Below are positions 34,375 to 44,706 of a DNA stretch of 64,000 nucleotides, piece after piece (the first letter of the stretch is position 1; every line of letters starts with the position of its first letter). Made by a program: the position numbers and the translations under genes. Below the pieces are notes generated by a model. The model did not search any database, was not told the origin of the DNA, and saw only the letters and a program-made list of their open reading frames with translations. Origin of the DNA: CATOSP01 sp965204715. Lineage in GTDB: Bacteria > Chloroflexota > Dehalococcoidia > Lucifugimonadales > UBA3495. The stretch is taken from positions 1,054,001 to 1,118,000 of the forward strand of contig OZ242009.1 of the NCBI GenBank assembly GCA_965204715.1, in the 5' to 3' direction.

Positions 34375-35883
34375 GTGAAGCAAATTAAAACACGGCGCAA
34401 GGTTGAATTTGGCGATTTTCAGACCCCCTTGCCGCTCGCCATATCAGTCTGTGCCCTCATTGGCAATACTGGTTTTAAGCCGTCGACGATTATCGAACCT
34501 ACCTGCGGGCAAGGAAACTTCTTGAGGGCAGCGCTTGGGATATTTCCGAATGCCAGGATAGTGGGCTATGAATACAATCCCACGTATACCAGCCTGGCAA
34601 TTGGCTCTGTGTCACGGTCTCCTCAAGCCACAGTCTACCGCAGCGATTTCTTCCTGACCGATTGGGATTCCGAACTGGAGCAGGTGGAAGAGCCATTACT
34701 CGTACTCGGAAATCCGCCGTGGGTCACCAACTCCGTACTCGGTTCTATGGACGGGCGTAACATCCCCCCCAAGTCCAACTTGGATCGACTGCGAGGCATT
34801 GACGCCATCACTGGGAAGGCGAATTTCGATATATCTGAGTGGATGATTCGGGAAAATCTGCGATGGTTCGCTCACCGGGAGGGGGCCATTGCGGTGCTCT
34901 GCAAGACCAGTGTGGCACGCAGAATACTGTCATACGCATGGTCAACCGGCGCCCCCATCTCATCCGCATCAATTTTCAGGATCAACGCAGACCGGGAGTT
35001 TGGTGCTTCGGTAGACGCATGTCTTCTGTATATCCGGCTAAGTCCAGAATCGGAAACCAATTCCTGTGACGTTTACGATGGTCTATCTTCATTGAGCCCG
35101 TCGTCACGTTTCGGGATCAAACATTCCACGCTCTTGTCTGGTCTTGACTCTGCCGCTGCCAGTAGAGTGGCAGCTCTTTACTCAAACACGCAAGCCGGTT
35201 GGCGGTCAGGCGTAAAGCATGACTGCCGGAAAGTGTTTGAGTTATCGATGAGAAACGGCGAATTGGTCAATGATCTTGGTGAGACAGTCAGGGTGGAGTC
35301 CGAGAACATAGTATTTCCACTGTTAAAAGGTTCAGATTTGGCGAACCAACGGTATCCACACAAATATGTTTTGATCCCAAATCGCTCAACTGATGAGTCT
35401 CCCTGTGACTTGCGGATCCGTGCGCCTCTGGTGTGGCGATACTTGGAAGCTCACGAATCCTTGCTCAATGCACGCGGTAGTGTTATCTACAAGAATCGGC
35501 CAAAGTTTTCTGTTTTCGGCATTGGGCCGTATTCATTCACTCCCTGGAAAGTAGCTATATCCGGGCTTTACAAGAATCTACGGTTCTCAAAGATAGGGCC
35601 GGTGGACGGGAAGCCCGTTTTATTGGACGATACATGTTACTTTTTCCCTTGCGACAGCGAAGAAGAATGCGATTTACTTTTCAAAGTCGTAACGTCGCCA
35701 GATGCGACCGCGTTTTGGTCATCCTTGGTATTTTGGGATTCAAAACGGCCGATAACTGCGAAATTACTCAACCAGCTTGACCTTGCAAAGTTATCTATAC
35801 AAATGGGACTACAAATTCCGCTGGCTTGGTCGTTCCAAAGCCGAAAGCGGCCCGCCACACTTGAAACACGGAGACTGTTTTAG
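34375..35883 (+). CDS. Type II N6-adenine DNA methyltransferase
   Basis: A 502-aa methylase. Motif I (TIIEPTCGQGNFL, residues 38-50) binds S-adenosylmethionine, and the catalytic NPPW is at 113-116. The C-terminal half (about 250-500) is a target-recognition-like region. The GTG start overlaps the stop of the restriction gene (GTGA), showing one operon. Base use is less GC-rich than neighbours, suggesting transfer. It remains intact while its restriction partner is broken, so it is now a solitary methylase. Confidence 0.87.
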   Translation: MKQIKTRRKVEFGDFQTPLPLAISVCALIGNTGFKPSTIIEPTCGQGNFLRAALGIFPNARIVGYEYNPTYTSLAIGSVSRSPQATVYRSDFFLTDWDSELEQVEEPLLVLGNPPWVTNSVLGSMDGRNIPPKSNLDRLRGIDAITGKANFDISEWMIRENLRWFAHREGAIAVLCKTSVARRILSYAWSTGAPISSASIFRINADREFGASVDACLLYIRLSPESETNSCDVYDGLSSLSPSSRFGIKHSTLLSGLDSAAASRVAALYSNTQAGWRSGVKHDCRKVFELSMRNGELVNDLGETVRVESENIVFPLLKGSDLANQRYPHKYVLIPNRSTDESPCDLRIRAPLVWRYLEAHESLLNARGSVIYKNRPKFSVFGIGPYSFTPWKVAISGLYKNLRFSKIGPVDGKPVLLDDTCYFFPCDSEEECDLLFKVVTSPDATAFWSSLVFWDSKRPITAKLLNQLDLAKLSIQMGLQIPLAWSFQSRKRPATLETRRLF

Positions 35884-36161
35884 GTCAAATCCTCTGTTCC
35901 AACCTAGCTGATATGTCCCTGGCGTAACCGGGGCCGTCTGCTTTGGTCCAACAGACTATTATCAATGAACTCACCGGGTTGAAAGTTCTGGACGAGGGGC
36001 ATCCGGGAACCTCAACAGATTGTCCGGCACAGGCTCGACCTCTTTCAGGAGTTTAAGGCTCGCCTTCCGCACGGCTATCTTCATGCGGCGAATGTCCCAA
36101 TCCTGCTACCGCCAGCCCATAACTTGAGCGGCCAACGACAAGGCACTATACTGGCCCCGCT

Positions 36162-37250
36162 ATGCAGAGTCGAACAAGCCTCACCCTCAACGCCCGCCGC
36201 ATCGACATCGAAAACTCCTTCGACGCCATCCAGGACTACTACGCCACCCAGGGCTGGACCGACGGCCTGCCCGTGGTCCCCGCCACCGAGCCGCTGGTGC
36301 GCCGGATGCTGGAGGCGTGCCCGGAGTCCCTTAGTGGGCCGCCCGGCCATTCCCTCGGCGTCATGCACCCCCGAAACGCCAGGGTAACCCTGGAAAAGAT
36401 CGCCATCAACGCCGTCATGTCCGGTTGCCGCCCCGAGTACTTCCCCGTGGTGCTGGCCGCGGTCAAGGCCGTGATGCAGGAAGAATTCAACGTGGCCGGG
36501 GTGTCCTCCACCACTGGGGGAGCCGCGCCGGTCATCATCGTCAACGGCCCCGTCGCCTCCCGCCTCAACATCAACGGCGACGCCGGGTGCTTCGGCCCCG
36601 GCTACCGCGCCAACGCCTCCATCGGCAGGGCGCTGCGCCTGCTCATCCGCAACGTCGGCGGCCTCATCCCCGGTGAGATGGACAAGGCGACCCTGGCCCT
36701 CCCCGGTCGCTACACCTTCTGCTTCTCGGAAAACGAGTCCCGCAGCCCCTGGGAACCCCGTCACGTCGAGTTGGGCCGCGACCCCAATACCAGCATGGTC
36801 ACCGTGGCCGGCATCAGGGGCGTCTATCCCGTTATGGAGACCACCGTCTCCACCGGACTGGAGGTCTTGGCCACCATTGTCGGCACCATGCGCGGGTCCG
36901 CCGTCTCCAACTACTACCAGATAGGCACCGGCGCCCAGATCGTCCTGGTCCTCTGCCCGGAACACGCCGACGACATCGCAGGCTCCGGCCTCTCCAAGGA
37001 AGACGTGCGCCAGTACGTCTACCACAACGCCCGGATGCCCATCGGCCAGCTCAAGGGCGTGGCCCACTACGGAAACCGCAACTGGCCCGCCTGGGTCGAC
37101 GAGGACAACCCCAACACCATGGTCCCCCTGGTCCGCGACCCCGAGGACATCGCCATCGTCGTAGCCGGCGGCGACGGACGCCACTCCGCGTGGCTCGCCG
37201 GCTGGGGCGTCACCCGCATGACCACCCAGGACATAGAACTGCCTGAGTAA
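36162..37250 (+). CDS. Conserved protein of unknown function
   Basis: A 362-aa protein. Segments such as GWTDGLPVVPATEPLVRRML, GGAAPVIIVNGPVASRLNIN and IAIVVAGGDGRHSAW recur in uncharacterised proteins of Chloroflexota and actinobacteria, by memory often near redox (seleno)proteins. No signal peptide or membrane helix. No catalytic motif can be named. A REP-like repeat (37299-37320) follows. Confidence 0.65.
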   Translation: MQSRTSLTLNARRIDIENSFDAIQDYYATQGWTDGLPVVPATEPLVRRMLEACPESLSGPPGHSLGVMHPRNARVTLEKIAINAVMSGCRPEYFPVVLAAVKAVMQEEFNVAGVSSTTGGAAPVIIVNGPVASRLNINGDAGCFGPGYRANASIGRALRLLIRNVGGLIPGEMDKATLALPGRYTFCFSENESRSPWEPRHVELGRDPNTSMVTVAGIRGVYPVMETTVSTGLEVLATIVGTMRGSAVSNYYQIGTGAQIVLVLCPEHADDIAGSGLSKEDVRQYVYHNARMPIGQLKGVAHYGNRNWPAWVDEDNPNTMVPLVRDPEDIAIVVAGGDGRHSAWLAGWGVTRMTTQDIELPE

Positions 37251-37470
37251 CCCGGCTGCCGTGGCCCCCTAACCGGCATTCCCGGCCCAAAGCCGCTGTT
37301 CCCGCTTTCGCGGGAATCCACTTTCCTGCCCTCAGCGTTTATCCAATACCAGGGAAACTTGTCCTGTTTCCGAACATCGTAAGGACTATTGCAAACAGGT
37401 CTGGAAACATATTGACGCAGATTGGCCACAAGATGTACTATATTCGTAACCAATAAGAGGAGAGGATACT

Positions 37471-37737
37471 ATGGCACAGGCAGCCTTTGTTCCCGGCGCG
37501 GAAGACATTGCCCTCCCGGTGATTTGCCGCCATCACTGGGTTATCCAGCCCGCCAACGGCCCCGAGAGCCAGGGCGAGTGCCAGGTCTGCGGCGAGGTCA
37601 AGTCCTTCAAGAACCATGTCGATAACGGCTCCTGGGGCGACATCCGCCTCAACCCGCCCACCGCCATCGACAAGCTCCGGGACCGCCAGAGGTCCATCAT
37701 GATGGCCGAGCAGGAGGACTTCGAGGACGGGGACTAG
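37471..37737 (+). CDS. Small Cys/His-containing protein, zinc-ribbon-like
   Basis: An 88-aa protein from ATG 37471 with an AGAGGAGAGG box. ICRHHW and CQVCGEVKSFKNH could bind a metal. The tail is acidic. It is isolated, with a strong terminator at 37802-37842. No family name is known to me. Confidence 0.7.
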   Translation: MAQAAFVPGAEDIALPVICRHHWVIQPANGPESQGECQVCGEVKSFKNHVDNGSWGDIRLNPPTAIDKLRDRQRSIMMAEQEDFEDGD

Positions 37738-37801
37738 CAGGAACCCTGCATTAGCCTCCGCCTTCCTCTCCTGCCCAGGCATCCCAACCCATAGACCACT
37801 C

Positions 37802-37842
37802 CCCCCGTGCGGGCCGTCAGCCCGGCCCCGCACGGGGGTTTT
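37802..37842 (+). terminator. Rho-independent terminator
   Basis: A 12-bp perfect stem CCCCCGTGCGGG / CCCGCACGGGGG followed by TTTT (37839-37842). It is the best terminator in the window. Confidence 0.85.
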
Positions 37843-38003
37843 CATACTCCAAAGAAGTCATCCGCCGTCCCTGAGTTCCCCACCCAGACGATTTGTGGTA
37901 GCAAATCCCAACCGAATTACCATATCTTGTATCTTATGTCTACTTGCTGCCTTGACAACTACCTATCGGGGTAGGGCTATAATATCCCTCTCCGGAGGTT
38001 TAG

Positions 38004-41000
38004 ATGTCGAGTCAGTCCATCGTCAACCCGTTCACCCACCTGCACGTCCACACCGAGTACAGCATGTTGGACGGCATCAGCCGCATCCCGGACCTGGTGA
38101 CCCAGACCGCCAACCTGGGCATGTCGGCCCTGGCCATGACCGACCACGGCACCCTCTACGGCGTGGTGGACTTCTACTCCGCCTGCATCGAGGCCGGTAT
38201 AAAGCCCATCATCGGCTGCGAAGTGTACATGGCCAAGAGCAGCCGCCACGACCGCAGCGGACTGGAGCGCAGCCCCAACCACCTGGTCCTGCTGGCCCGC
38301 GACAACACCGGCTACCGCAATCTGATGCAACTGGTCACCCGCGCTCACACCGAGGGTTTCTACTACAAACCCCGCATCGACCGGGAGATTCTGGAGCAGT
38401 ACCGCCACGGCCTCATTGCCCTCTCCGGCTGCCCCTCGGCCGAAGTCCCGGAGTTAATCGCCGCGGGCAACTTCGACGAGGCCAAGCGCGTCGCAGGCTG
38501 GTACAGGGACCTGTTCGGCGACGGCTACTTCCTGGAACTGCAACGCCACGAGCACGTGCCCAACCTGTCCGAGATCAACCAGGCCCTGGTCCGCATGTCC
38601 CGGGAAATGGACCTGCCCCTGGTGGTCACCAACGACGCCCACTACGTCCACCAGGCTGATTCCCCGCTGCAGGACGTCTACATCTGCATCCAGACCAACA
38701 CCAACCTCCAGGATGAGAAGCGCCTGCGCATGGAGGACAACTCCTACTACATCAAGAGCCCCGACGAGATGGCCCAACTGTTTCCGGAGTTCCCCGAGGC
38801 GATGGCCAACACCGGGCGCATCGCCGAGATGTGCAACGTGGAGTTGAGCTTCGACCAGACCCACCTGCCCCGGTTCCAGACCCCCAACAACATGGACGCG
38901 GAGGAATACCTGACCCGACTGTGCTGGGAGGGGTTCAAGCGCCGCTACCCCAACCCGACGCCGCAGGCGGAAGAACGGCTCAAGTACGAGTTGGAGGTAA
39001 TCAAGTATACCCAGTTCGCCAACTACTTCCTGGTGGTCTGGGACATCATCGACTTCGTCCGCAAGCAGAACATCATGTACGGAGTACGGGGCAGCGCAGC
39101 CGCCAGCGTAGCCCTCTACTGCCTGGGCATAACCAACGTTGATCCCCTGGAGTACCGCCTGGTCTTCGAGCGGTTCCTCAACCTGGAACGCAAGGAAATG
39201 CCGGACATCGACCTGGATTTCCAGGACGACCGCCGAGACGAGGTCCTGCGCTACGTAATCGAAAAGTACGGCAGCGACCACGTGGCGCAGATAATCACCT
39301 TCGGCACCCTCGGCGCAAAGGCTGCCCTGCGCGACGTGGGCCGGGCAATGGGCATGTCCTACGGCGACGTGGACCGGATCGCCCGCATGGTGCCCTTCAA
39401 GGCCCGCAACCTTGAGGACGCGCTGCGGGTCAACCCGGAGTTCGAGAACACTTACCAGAACGAGCCCGCGATCCAGAACCTGGTGGAAAACGCCAAGGGA
39501 CTGGAGGGCATCGTCCACCACGTCAGCACCCACGCAGCCGGCGTCCTCATCGCCGACGAGCCGCTGACCGAGACGGTCCCCCTCCAACGCCCCACCCGCG
39601 GCGACGAGTCCAGCCCGGTCCTTATGACCCAGTACTCGATGGACCCAGTTGCCAGGCTCGGCCTGCTCAAGATGGACTTCCTCGGCCTGACCAACCTGAC
39701 CATCCTCGACCGGGCGGTCAATCTGCTGGAACAGAACCAGGGCATCCGCATCGACTTGGACCGGCTTCCCCTCAATGACCGCGACACCTTCGACCTCCTC
39801 TCATCGGGACACACCACCGACCTGTTCCAGTTGGAAAGCGCCGGGATGCGCCGCTACATCAAGGAGTTGAAGCCCTCCAGCCTCAGCGACATCTCGGCCA
39901 TGATCGCCCTCTACCGCCCCGGCCCGATGGAAAACATCGAAGCCTTCATCGACGCCAAGCACGGCAGGGCACCCATCACCTACCCCCATCCCAGTTTCAA
40001 AGAGCTTCTCGACGAGACCTACGGCATCATCGTCTACCAGGACCAGGTGCTGCTGATTCTCCAGCAGTTCGCCGGATATTCCCTAGGCGCAGCAGACATA
40101 GTGCGCAAGGCTATGGGCAAGAAGATTGCCGCTCTGATGGCCCAGGAGCGGGAGAATTTCGTCGTCGGCGCACAGTCCAAGGGCTTCGGCGAGGAGATTG
40201 CCGTAGAGGTCTTCAACCTCATAGAACCCTTCGCCGGGTACGCCTTCAACAAGGCCCACAGCGTCAGCTATGCCCTGATTTCCTACTGGACGGCCTATTT
40301 CAAGGCCCATTATCCCCTGGAGTACATGTGCGCCGTCCTCAACTCCCGGCTCGACAACCCCGACAGGATAGTCGCCTCCATCAACGAGTGCTTCCGCCTT
40401 GGCATATCCGTGCATCTGCCGGACATCAACCGCTCCGAGGAGTTCTTCACCATCGACCACAGCGTCGGCGCAACCCCGGGCCTCCGCATCGGGTTGGCCG
40501 CCATCAAGACCGTGGGAGAGGGCGCGGTGCGTCCCCTGGTCGAGGAGCGCAAGGAGAATGGGCCATACAAGTCCATCGACGACTTTTGCCGCCGCGCTGA
40601 CTCCAGGGGCCTCAACCGCCGCACGATGGAGGCCCTCGCCAAGGCAGGCGCCTTCGATACCATCGCATCCCGCGGCGCAGTGGTGGAGTCCGTTGACCAG
40701 ATCGTGGCCACCTCTCAACTGGAGGCCCGCCGCCGCGACTCCGGCCAGACCAGCTTCTTCGACGGCGCGGCCGAAGGCGAAGGCCCCGACGCTCTCCCCG
40801 GCCTCACCCTGCCCGACCGGGACGTTGAAGACGGCACAAAGGCGGCGTGGGAAAAGGAACTGCTCGGTTTCTCCCTCTCCCACAACCCGCTTCTCCAGAT
40901 CGCAAGCCTAGACGCCGGGGACGCGGTCAACGCCCTGGACCAACTGGATGACGAGATGGAAGGCGAGACCAAGACCTTCCTCGGCCAGATCTCCGGGGTC

Positions 41001-41711
41001 AGCGAGCGTTACACCCGCGAACAGAAGAAGTTCCTCATCGTCAACCTGGAACTCCTCGGCGGCCTCGTCGAGGTAGTAGTCTGGCCCAACGTCCTGGAGC
41101 AGACCGACGGCCTGTGGACCGAGGGGACCGTCGTCAAGGCCACGGGCAAGCTCCGCAACCGCAGCGATCAGTGGTCCCTGGCCTGCAACACTGCCCAGGA
41201 GTATTCAACTCCCGTCGCGGCCCCATCCCACACCAACGGCGTCCATGAGCCGGGCCGCAACGGCCACACCACGCCCCAGGCCGAGTCCCAACCCGCAGTC
41301 GCTCAGCAACCCGTCGCCGAAACGCCGCCTGCCCAGACCAACGGCAACGGCAGCACAAACGGGGCCGCTCACGCCAACGGCAAGAACGGCAACGCCAATG
41401 GGAACGGCCACCGGGATGTAACAAACGGCAACGTCGCCTACCAGCGCACCCTGTCCCTGGGCGTGGTAGAGTCGGACGACGCCTCGGAAGATGCCCACCT
41501 CCTCCGCGAGGTCATCGGCGTGCTGCTGGAGTATCCCGGACAGGACCGGGTCAACCTGGAGATCCACACCGGCGGCGCCCGGGTCGTCCTGGAAATACCC
41601 GTAGTCAACACGGGCTACTGCGAAGAGCTGGACCAGCGCCTCACTGAACTCCTCGGCGCAGGCTCAGTCCGCTTCCACGACGCCAACGGCTTCTCTTCAA
41701 AAGGGATTTAA
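38004..41711 (+). CDS. dnaE: DNA polymerase III alpha subunit
   Basis: A 1235-aa C-family replicative polymerase. The PHP domain starts FTHLHVHTEYSMLDG; the palm holds the catalytic pair in MPDIDLDFQDDRRDE. VYQDQVLLILQQFAGYSLG and the AFNKAHSVSYALISY fingers region follow, then an OB-fold domain near residue 1000. Residues about 1075-1143 are an Asn/Gly/His/Thr/Pro-rich linker, after which a further domain closes the protein. The start has a GGAGG box. Confidence 0.95.
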   Translation: MSSQSIVNPFTHLHVHTEYSMLDGISRIPDLVTQTANLGMSALAMTDHGTLYGVVDFYSACIEAGIKPIIGCEVYMAKSSRHDRSGLERSPNHLVLLARDNTGYRNLMQLVTRAHTEGFYYKPRIDREILEQYRHGLIALSGCPSAEVPELIAAGNFDEAKRVAGWYRDLFGDGYFLELQRHEHVPNLSEINQALVRMSREMDLPLVVTNDAHYVHQADSPLQDVYICIQTNTNLQDEKRLRMEDNSYYIKSPDEMAQLFPEFPEAMANTGRIAEMCNVELSFDQTHLPRFQTPNNMDAEEYLTRLCWEGFKRRYPNPTPQAEERLKYELEVIKYTQFANYFLVVWDIIDFVRKQNIMYGVRGSAAASVALYCLGITNVDPLEYRLVFERFLNLERKEMPDIDLDFQDDRRDEVLRYVIEKYGSDHVAQIITFGTLGAKAALRDVGRAMGMSYGDVDRIARMVPFKARNLEDALRVNPEFENTYQNEPAIQNLVENAKGLEGIVHHVSTHAAGVLIADEPLTETVPLQRPTRGDESSPVLMTQYSMDPVARLGLLKMDFLGLTNLTILDRAVNLLEQNQGIRIDLDRLPLNDRDTFDLLSSGHTTDLFQLESAGMRRYIKELKPSSLSDISAMIALYRPGPMENIEAFIDAKHGRAPITYPHPSFKELLDETYGIIVYQDQVLLILQQFAGYSLGAADIVRKAMGKKIAALMAQERENFVVGAQSKGFGEEIAVEVFNLIEPFAGYAFNKAHSVSYALISYWTAYFKAHYPLEYMCAVLNSRLDNPDRIVASINECFRLGISVHLPDINRSEEFFTIDHSVGATPGLRIGLAAIKTVGEGAVRPLVEERKENGPYKSIDDFCRRADSRGLNRRTMEALAKAGAFDTIASRGAVVESVDQIVATSQLEARRRDSGQTSFFDGAAEGEGPDALPGLTLPDRDVEDGTKAAWEKELLGFSLSHNPLLQIASLDAGDAVNALDQLDDEMEGETKTFLGQISGVSERYTREQKKFLIVNLELLGGLVEVVVWPNVLEQTDGLWTEGTVVKATGKLRNRSDQWSLACNTAQEYSTPVAAPSHTNGVHEPGRNGHTTPQAESQPAVAQQPVAETPPAQTNGNGSTNGAAHANGKNGNANGNGHRDVTNGNVAYQRTLSLGVVESDDASEDAHLLREVIGVLLEYPGQDRVNLEIHTGGARVVLEIPVVNTGYCEELDQRLTELLGAGSVRFHDANGFSSKGI

Positions 41712-41792
41712 TGATGAAGTTTCAGACGCATTGACTATGTCGGAAATGACGTATAGCGGGCACGTTATATTTTGAGCGTGTGGAGTAGTGGC

Positions 41793-43380
41793 ATGGTTCC
41801 ATCTCCGAATATCGATTATTATCGCGGGCTAGTCTTACAATTGTGCTCCCTTCCCCATGAGACTGAGTGGGTGGAATTTAAAGAAAACTTCAGACATAAC
41901 GACGAAATTGGAGAATACATTTCAGCCTTATCTAACGGCGCTGCACTAAATCACAGACCATGCGCATATCTGGTCTGGGGCATTGAGGACCAGACTCACA
42001 ACATAGTTGGAACAGATTTCAATCCTTCTACATCAAAGCAAGGCAACGAGCCATTGGAAAATTGGCTATTGCGTATGTTGCGTCCTCAGATTGAATTTCA
42101 TTTCCGCGAATTTGATCTCGACAGGCGTCGTATAGTCATTTTGGAAATCACCGCAGCATCTCACCTCCCCGTAGCCTTTAACAACACTGAATTCATCCGA
42201 GTGGGTAGTGTAAAGAAAGAACTCAGATACCATCCAGAAAAGGAGAGGTCCCTTTGGCGTATCTTTGAGCACACAAACTTTGAAGAAATGGCAGCATCTG
42301 AGCGTGTGAGTAGTGAAAGAATTATCCAGACACTAAATTGTCCGGCATACTTTGAATTGCTGGATTTGCCATTGCCCGAAGGAACTACAGCGACTTTGGA
42401 TGCACTGTGCAGAGATGGTCTAATCGTCCCCAGCGATGCCGGTGGTTGGTCGATTACCAACCTCGGTGGAATTTTGCTCGCTAGGAATCTCAGCGACTTC
42501 CCTAGTAGTGCGAAATTTTTGTAATGATGGGTAATCAAGCTTGTAGAGCTTACCTTATAAAGCCCGGATGGGGTACGACATCACTCAATGTAACCCATCA
42601 TTTCTAAGCGGTTGGTCTACTAGACTCAGACGCAAGTCGTTACGGGTCGTGCAACATACTGGCGTTGGACGAATCGAAACCCAACGTGAGCGTGAGTTTA
42701 CCGAAGGATATGCAATCAGTTTTCAGCGCATCGTTGATTACGTAATGGCGCTTACCCCTGCCAGAGAGGTAATTGAACAGTCTCTGCGGAGGTCGGCACA
42801 CATGTTCCCAGAGATTGCAGTGCGCGAACTAGTGGCCAATGCCCTGATTCACCAGGATCTACAAGTCACTGGTGCAGGCCCAATAGTGGAGATATTCGAC
42901 GACCGGGTGGAGATTACGAATCCTGGCAAACCGCTGATTGACCCATACCGGTTCGTAGACTCGATGTCAAACTCACGCAATGAGCGAGTGGCACGGTTGA
43001 TGCGACGGTTCCGAATCTGCGAGGAACGTGGTAGCGGAATTGATCGAGTAGTTCATTACATAGAGGACTTTCAACTTCCGGCACCACTGTTTCAAGAACA
43101 CGGCGATTTCACTCGAGCTACCATATTCGGCCCCAAACCATTAGCTGACATGGACAAAACTGAACGAGTACGCGCTTGTTACTTACATGCTTGCTTGCGT
43201 TACGTAACGCATCAGCCTACGAACAACACTTCAATTCGGGCCAGATTTGGACTTCCGGATGAACGAGTAGACGCAGCATCACGATTACTCAGAGAAGCAG
43301 TGGATTCGGAGCTAATCATCATACAAGATCCCTCGTCTGGGCTTCGGAACCGTGCATACTTGCCATTTTGGGCCAGGTAG
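41793..43380 (+). pseudogene. AlbA_2/Schlafen-like DNA-binding ATPase gene, split by a MITE
   Basis: The parts 41793-42505 and 42624-43380 form one frame after removing the 114-bp insertion and one CTAG; the joint then reads GAC TTC CCT AGA CTC AGA. The N-terminal domain (ETEWVEFKENFRHNDEIGEY, then ISALSNGAAL) is AlbA_2. The C-terminal part carries the ATPase-like region VRELVANALIHQDL, EIFDDRVEITNPG and ERGSGIDR, and a winged-helix end. The gene is less GC-rich than neighbours. Such proteins occur in defence and regulatory islands. An intact version would have about 490 aa. Confidence 0.78.
42506..42619. mobile_element. 114-bp MITE-like insertion
   Basis: It starts TAG and ends CTA. An inner 10-bp block AATGATGGGT (42523-42532) is inverted at 42593-42602, both exactly 17 nt from their ends. 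It is flanked by CTAG direct repeats (42502-42505 and 42620-42623). There is no coding capacity. Precise loss restores the host gene. Confidence 0.75.
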
Positions 43381-43611
43381 CCAAATAACTTAGGACCAGT
43401 TTCACTGACCGTCCGGATGTAGCTCAATGGAGCTTTCTTCTAAAGTTTATTTGCAGGTCATTTGCAAAATCAACAGAAAATGAGGCAGTATTTCTACTTG
43501 CCTAGCTAGATCTCAACGGTTTTTTCTCCCGAAAATTATTTGCTGGTTGCTTGCAAAAGAGGCGAAGAAAAGGATGCTCTCCGTGAAAGAGTCCGCCTTC
43601 CCGTAGTTGCC

Positions 43612-44553
43612 TTAAGACCCCTCTTCCCTCCCGAAGTGTTCCTCCAGCTTGGCGTTGAACTCCTCCGGCGTAAAGGAATACTCCTGCGTTCCCCGCACCT
43701 GCACCGCGTAGTGGGCGCACACCGTCCCCATTTGCACCGCCCGTTGCACCGGCAGGCCCCGCACCAGTCCCGACAGCAGGCCGCCCCGGAACGAGTCTCC
43801 CGCCCCCGTCGGGTCCACGGCGTTGTCCGTGGGTATGGCCGGGACTGCCACCATGCCCCGGCGGGTGATGATGTCCGCCCCCCGGTCCCCCTTGGTGGTG
43901 ATGATCACGTTCACCGAGCGCAGCATCCGCACCACCGAAAGCCCGGTGTTGTTCATGATCATGCTGAGTTCATATTCGTTGGAAATCAGCATCCTGGCCC
44001 TGGAGATGGCCCGTGCCAATTCCTCCGCCTCCCAAGCCGGGATCGACTGGCCGGGGTCGAAGACGGCGAAGACCCGCCGCTCCTGGTAGGCCCGCATGAA
44101 ATCGGCCATATCGGACAGGTTCCCCGGTCCGACGATGGCGATGGCGTTCTCCGGATCCAGTTCGCTCAAATCGCTCCCCGCCTGGTGCATCATCGCGCCG
44201 GGGCTGAACCCGGCAATCTGGTTGCCCAGCGTGTCCGTGGTGATGTATGCCGCCGCCGTTGGCTCATCCGGCACCACCCTGATGCCGTTGGTGGGCACTC
44301 CGCATCGCTCCAGCCACCGGAAATACTGCTCGTGGTCATGGCCGATGGTCGCCAGGATGCGCGGGTTCTCTCCCAGCAGCGACAGGCAATAGGCGATGTT
44401 GCCCGCCGTTCCCCCGAACCTCTCCACCGGCCCGTCCACCATCAGGCTGAGGTTAATCTGGTCCAGCCGGTCGGGGATGATATGGTCAGCGAACCTCCCC
44501 GAATACGACATGATGCGGTCGTAGGCCAGCGACCCTGATACCATTACATCCAT
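43612..44553 (-). CDS. PfkB-family carbohydrate/nucleoside kinase
   Basis: A 313-aa PfkB kinase. The first signature lies in GGTAGNIAYCLSLLG and the second, with the catalytic Asp, in DPTGAGDSFRGG. SLAYDRIM at the N-terminus and the sequence trend resemble bacterial adenosine kinase-like proteins. The acceptor is not proven. No sugar operon is adjacent. Confidence 0.85.
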   Translation of the reverse strand: MDVMVSGSLAYDRIMSYSGRFADHIIPDRLDQINLSLMVDGPVERFGGTAGNIAYCLSLLGENPRILATIGHDHEQYFRWLERCGVPTNGIRVVPDEPTAAAYITTDTLGNQIAGFSPGAMMHQAGSDLSELDPENAIAIVGPGNLSDMADFMRAYQERRVFAVFDPGQSIPAWEAEELARAISRARMLISNEYELSMIMNNTGLSVVRMLRSVNVIITTKGDRGADIITRRGMVAVPAIPTDNAVDPTGAGDSFRGGLLSGLVRGLPVQRAVQMGTVCAHYAVQVRGTQEYSFTPEEFNAKLEEHFGREEGS

Positions 44554-44633
44554 GAACTTCTATCCTCGCGCCGAGTGTTTCCTTGCAATAACTATTATAA
44601 GGATACGCAATAGCTCTGCCCGACACCCCGACC

Positions 44634-44660
44634 GTCATTCCCGCGAAAGCGGGAATCCAT
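44634..44660. repeat. REP-like TCATTCCCGCGAAAGCGGGA copy
   Basis: A perfect palindromic copy of the dispersed element, between the kinase gene and the DUF192 gene. Confidence 0.75.
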
Positions 44661-44706
44661 ACGTGCCGGGTATGAAGGGACCTAATCTCGCAAAGGTTTT
44701 GCGGCT

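Larger units (their letters stand above)
32729..34378 (+). pseudogene. Type II restriction endonuclease split by IS982
   Basis: The two gene parts are 32729-33089 and 34089-34378. Removing the insertion and one 6-bp target copy joins CGG CTA GAT A with TA AGA CAT and gives an uninterrupted 216-aa protein. The first part has ARGIDFPGLATDMKVTSI, which resembles a PD-(D/E)XK site, and QPQSSSPYRSARQKIYGLG, a pattern seen in type II restriction enzymes. The methylase gene overlaps its 3' end. The enzyme should be inactive now. Its recognition sequence is not predictable. Confidence 0.8.
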
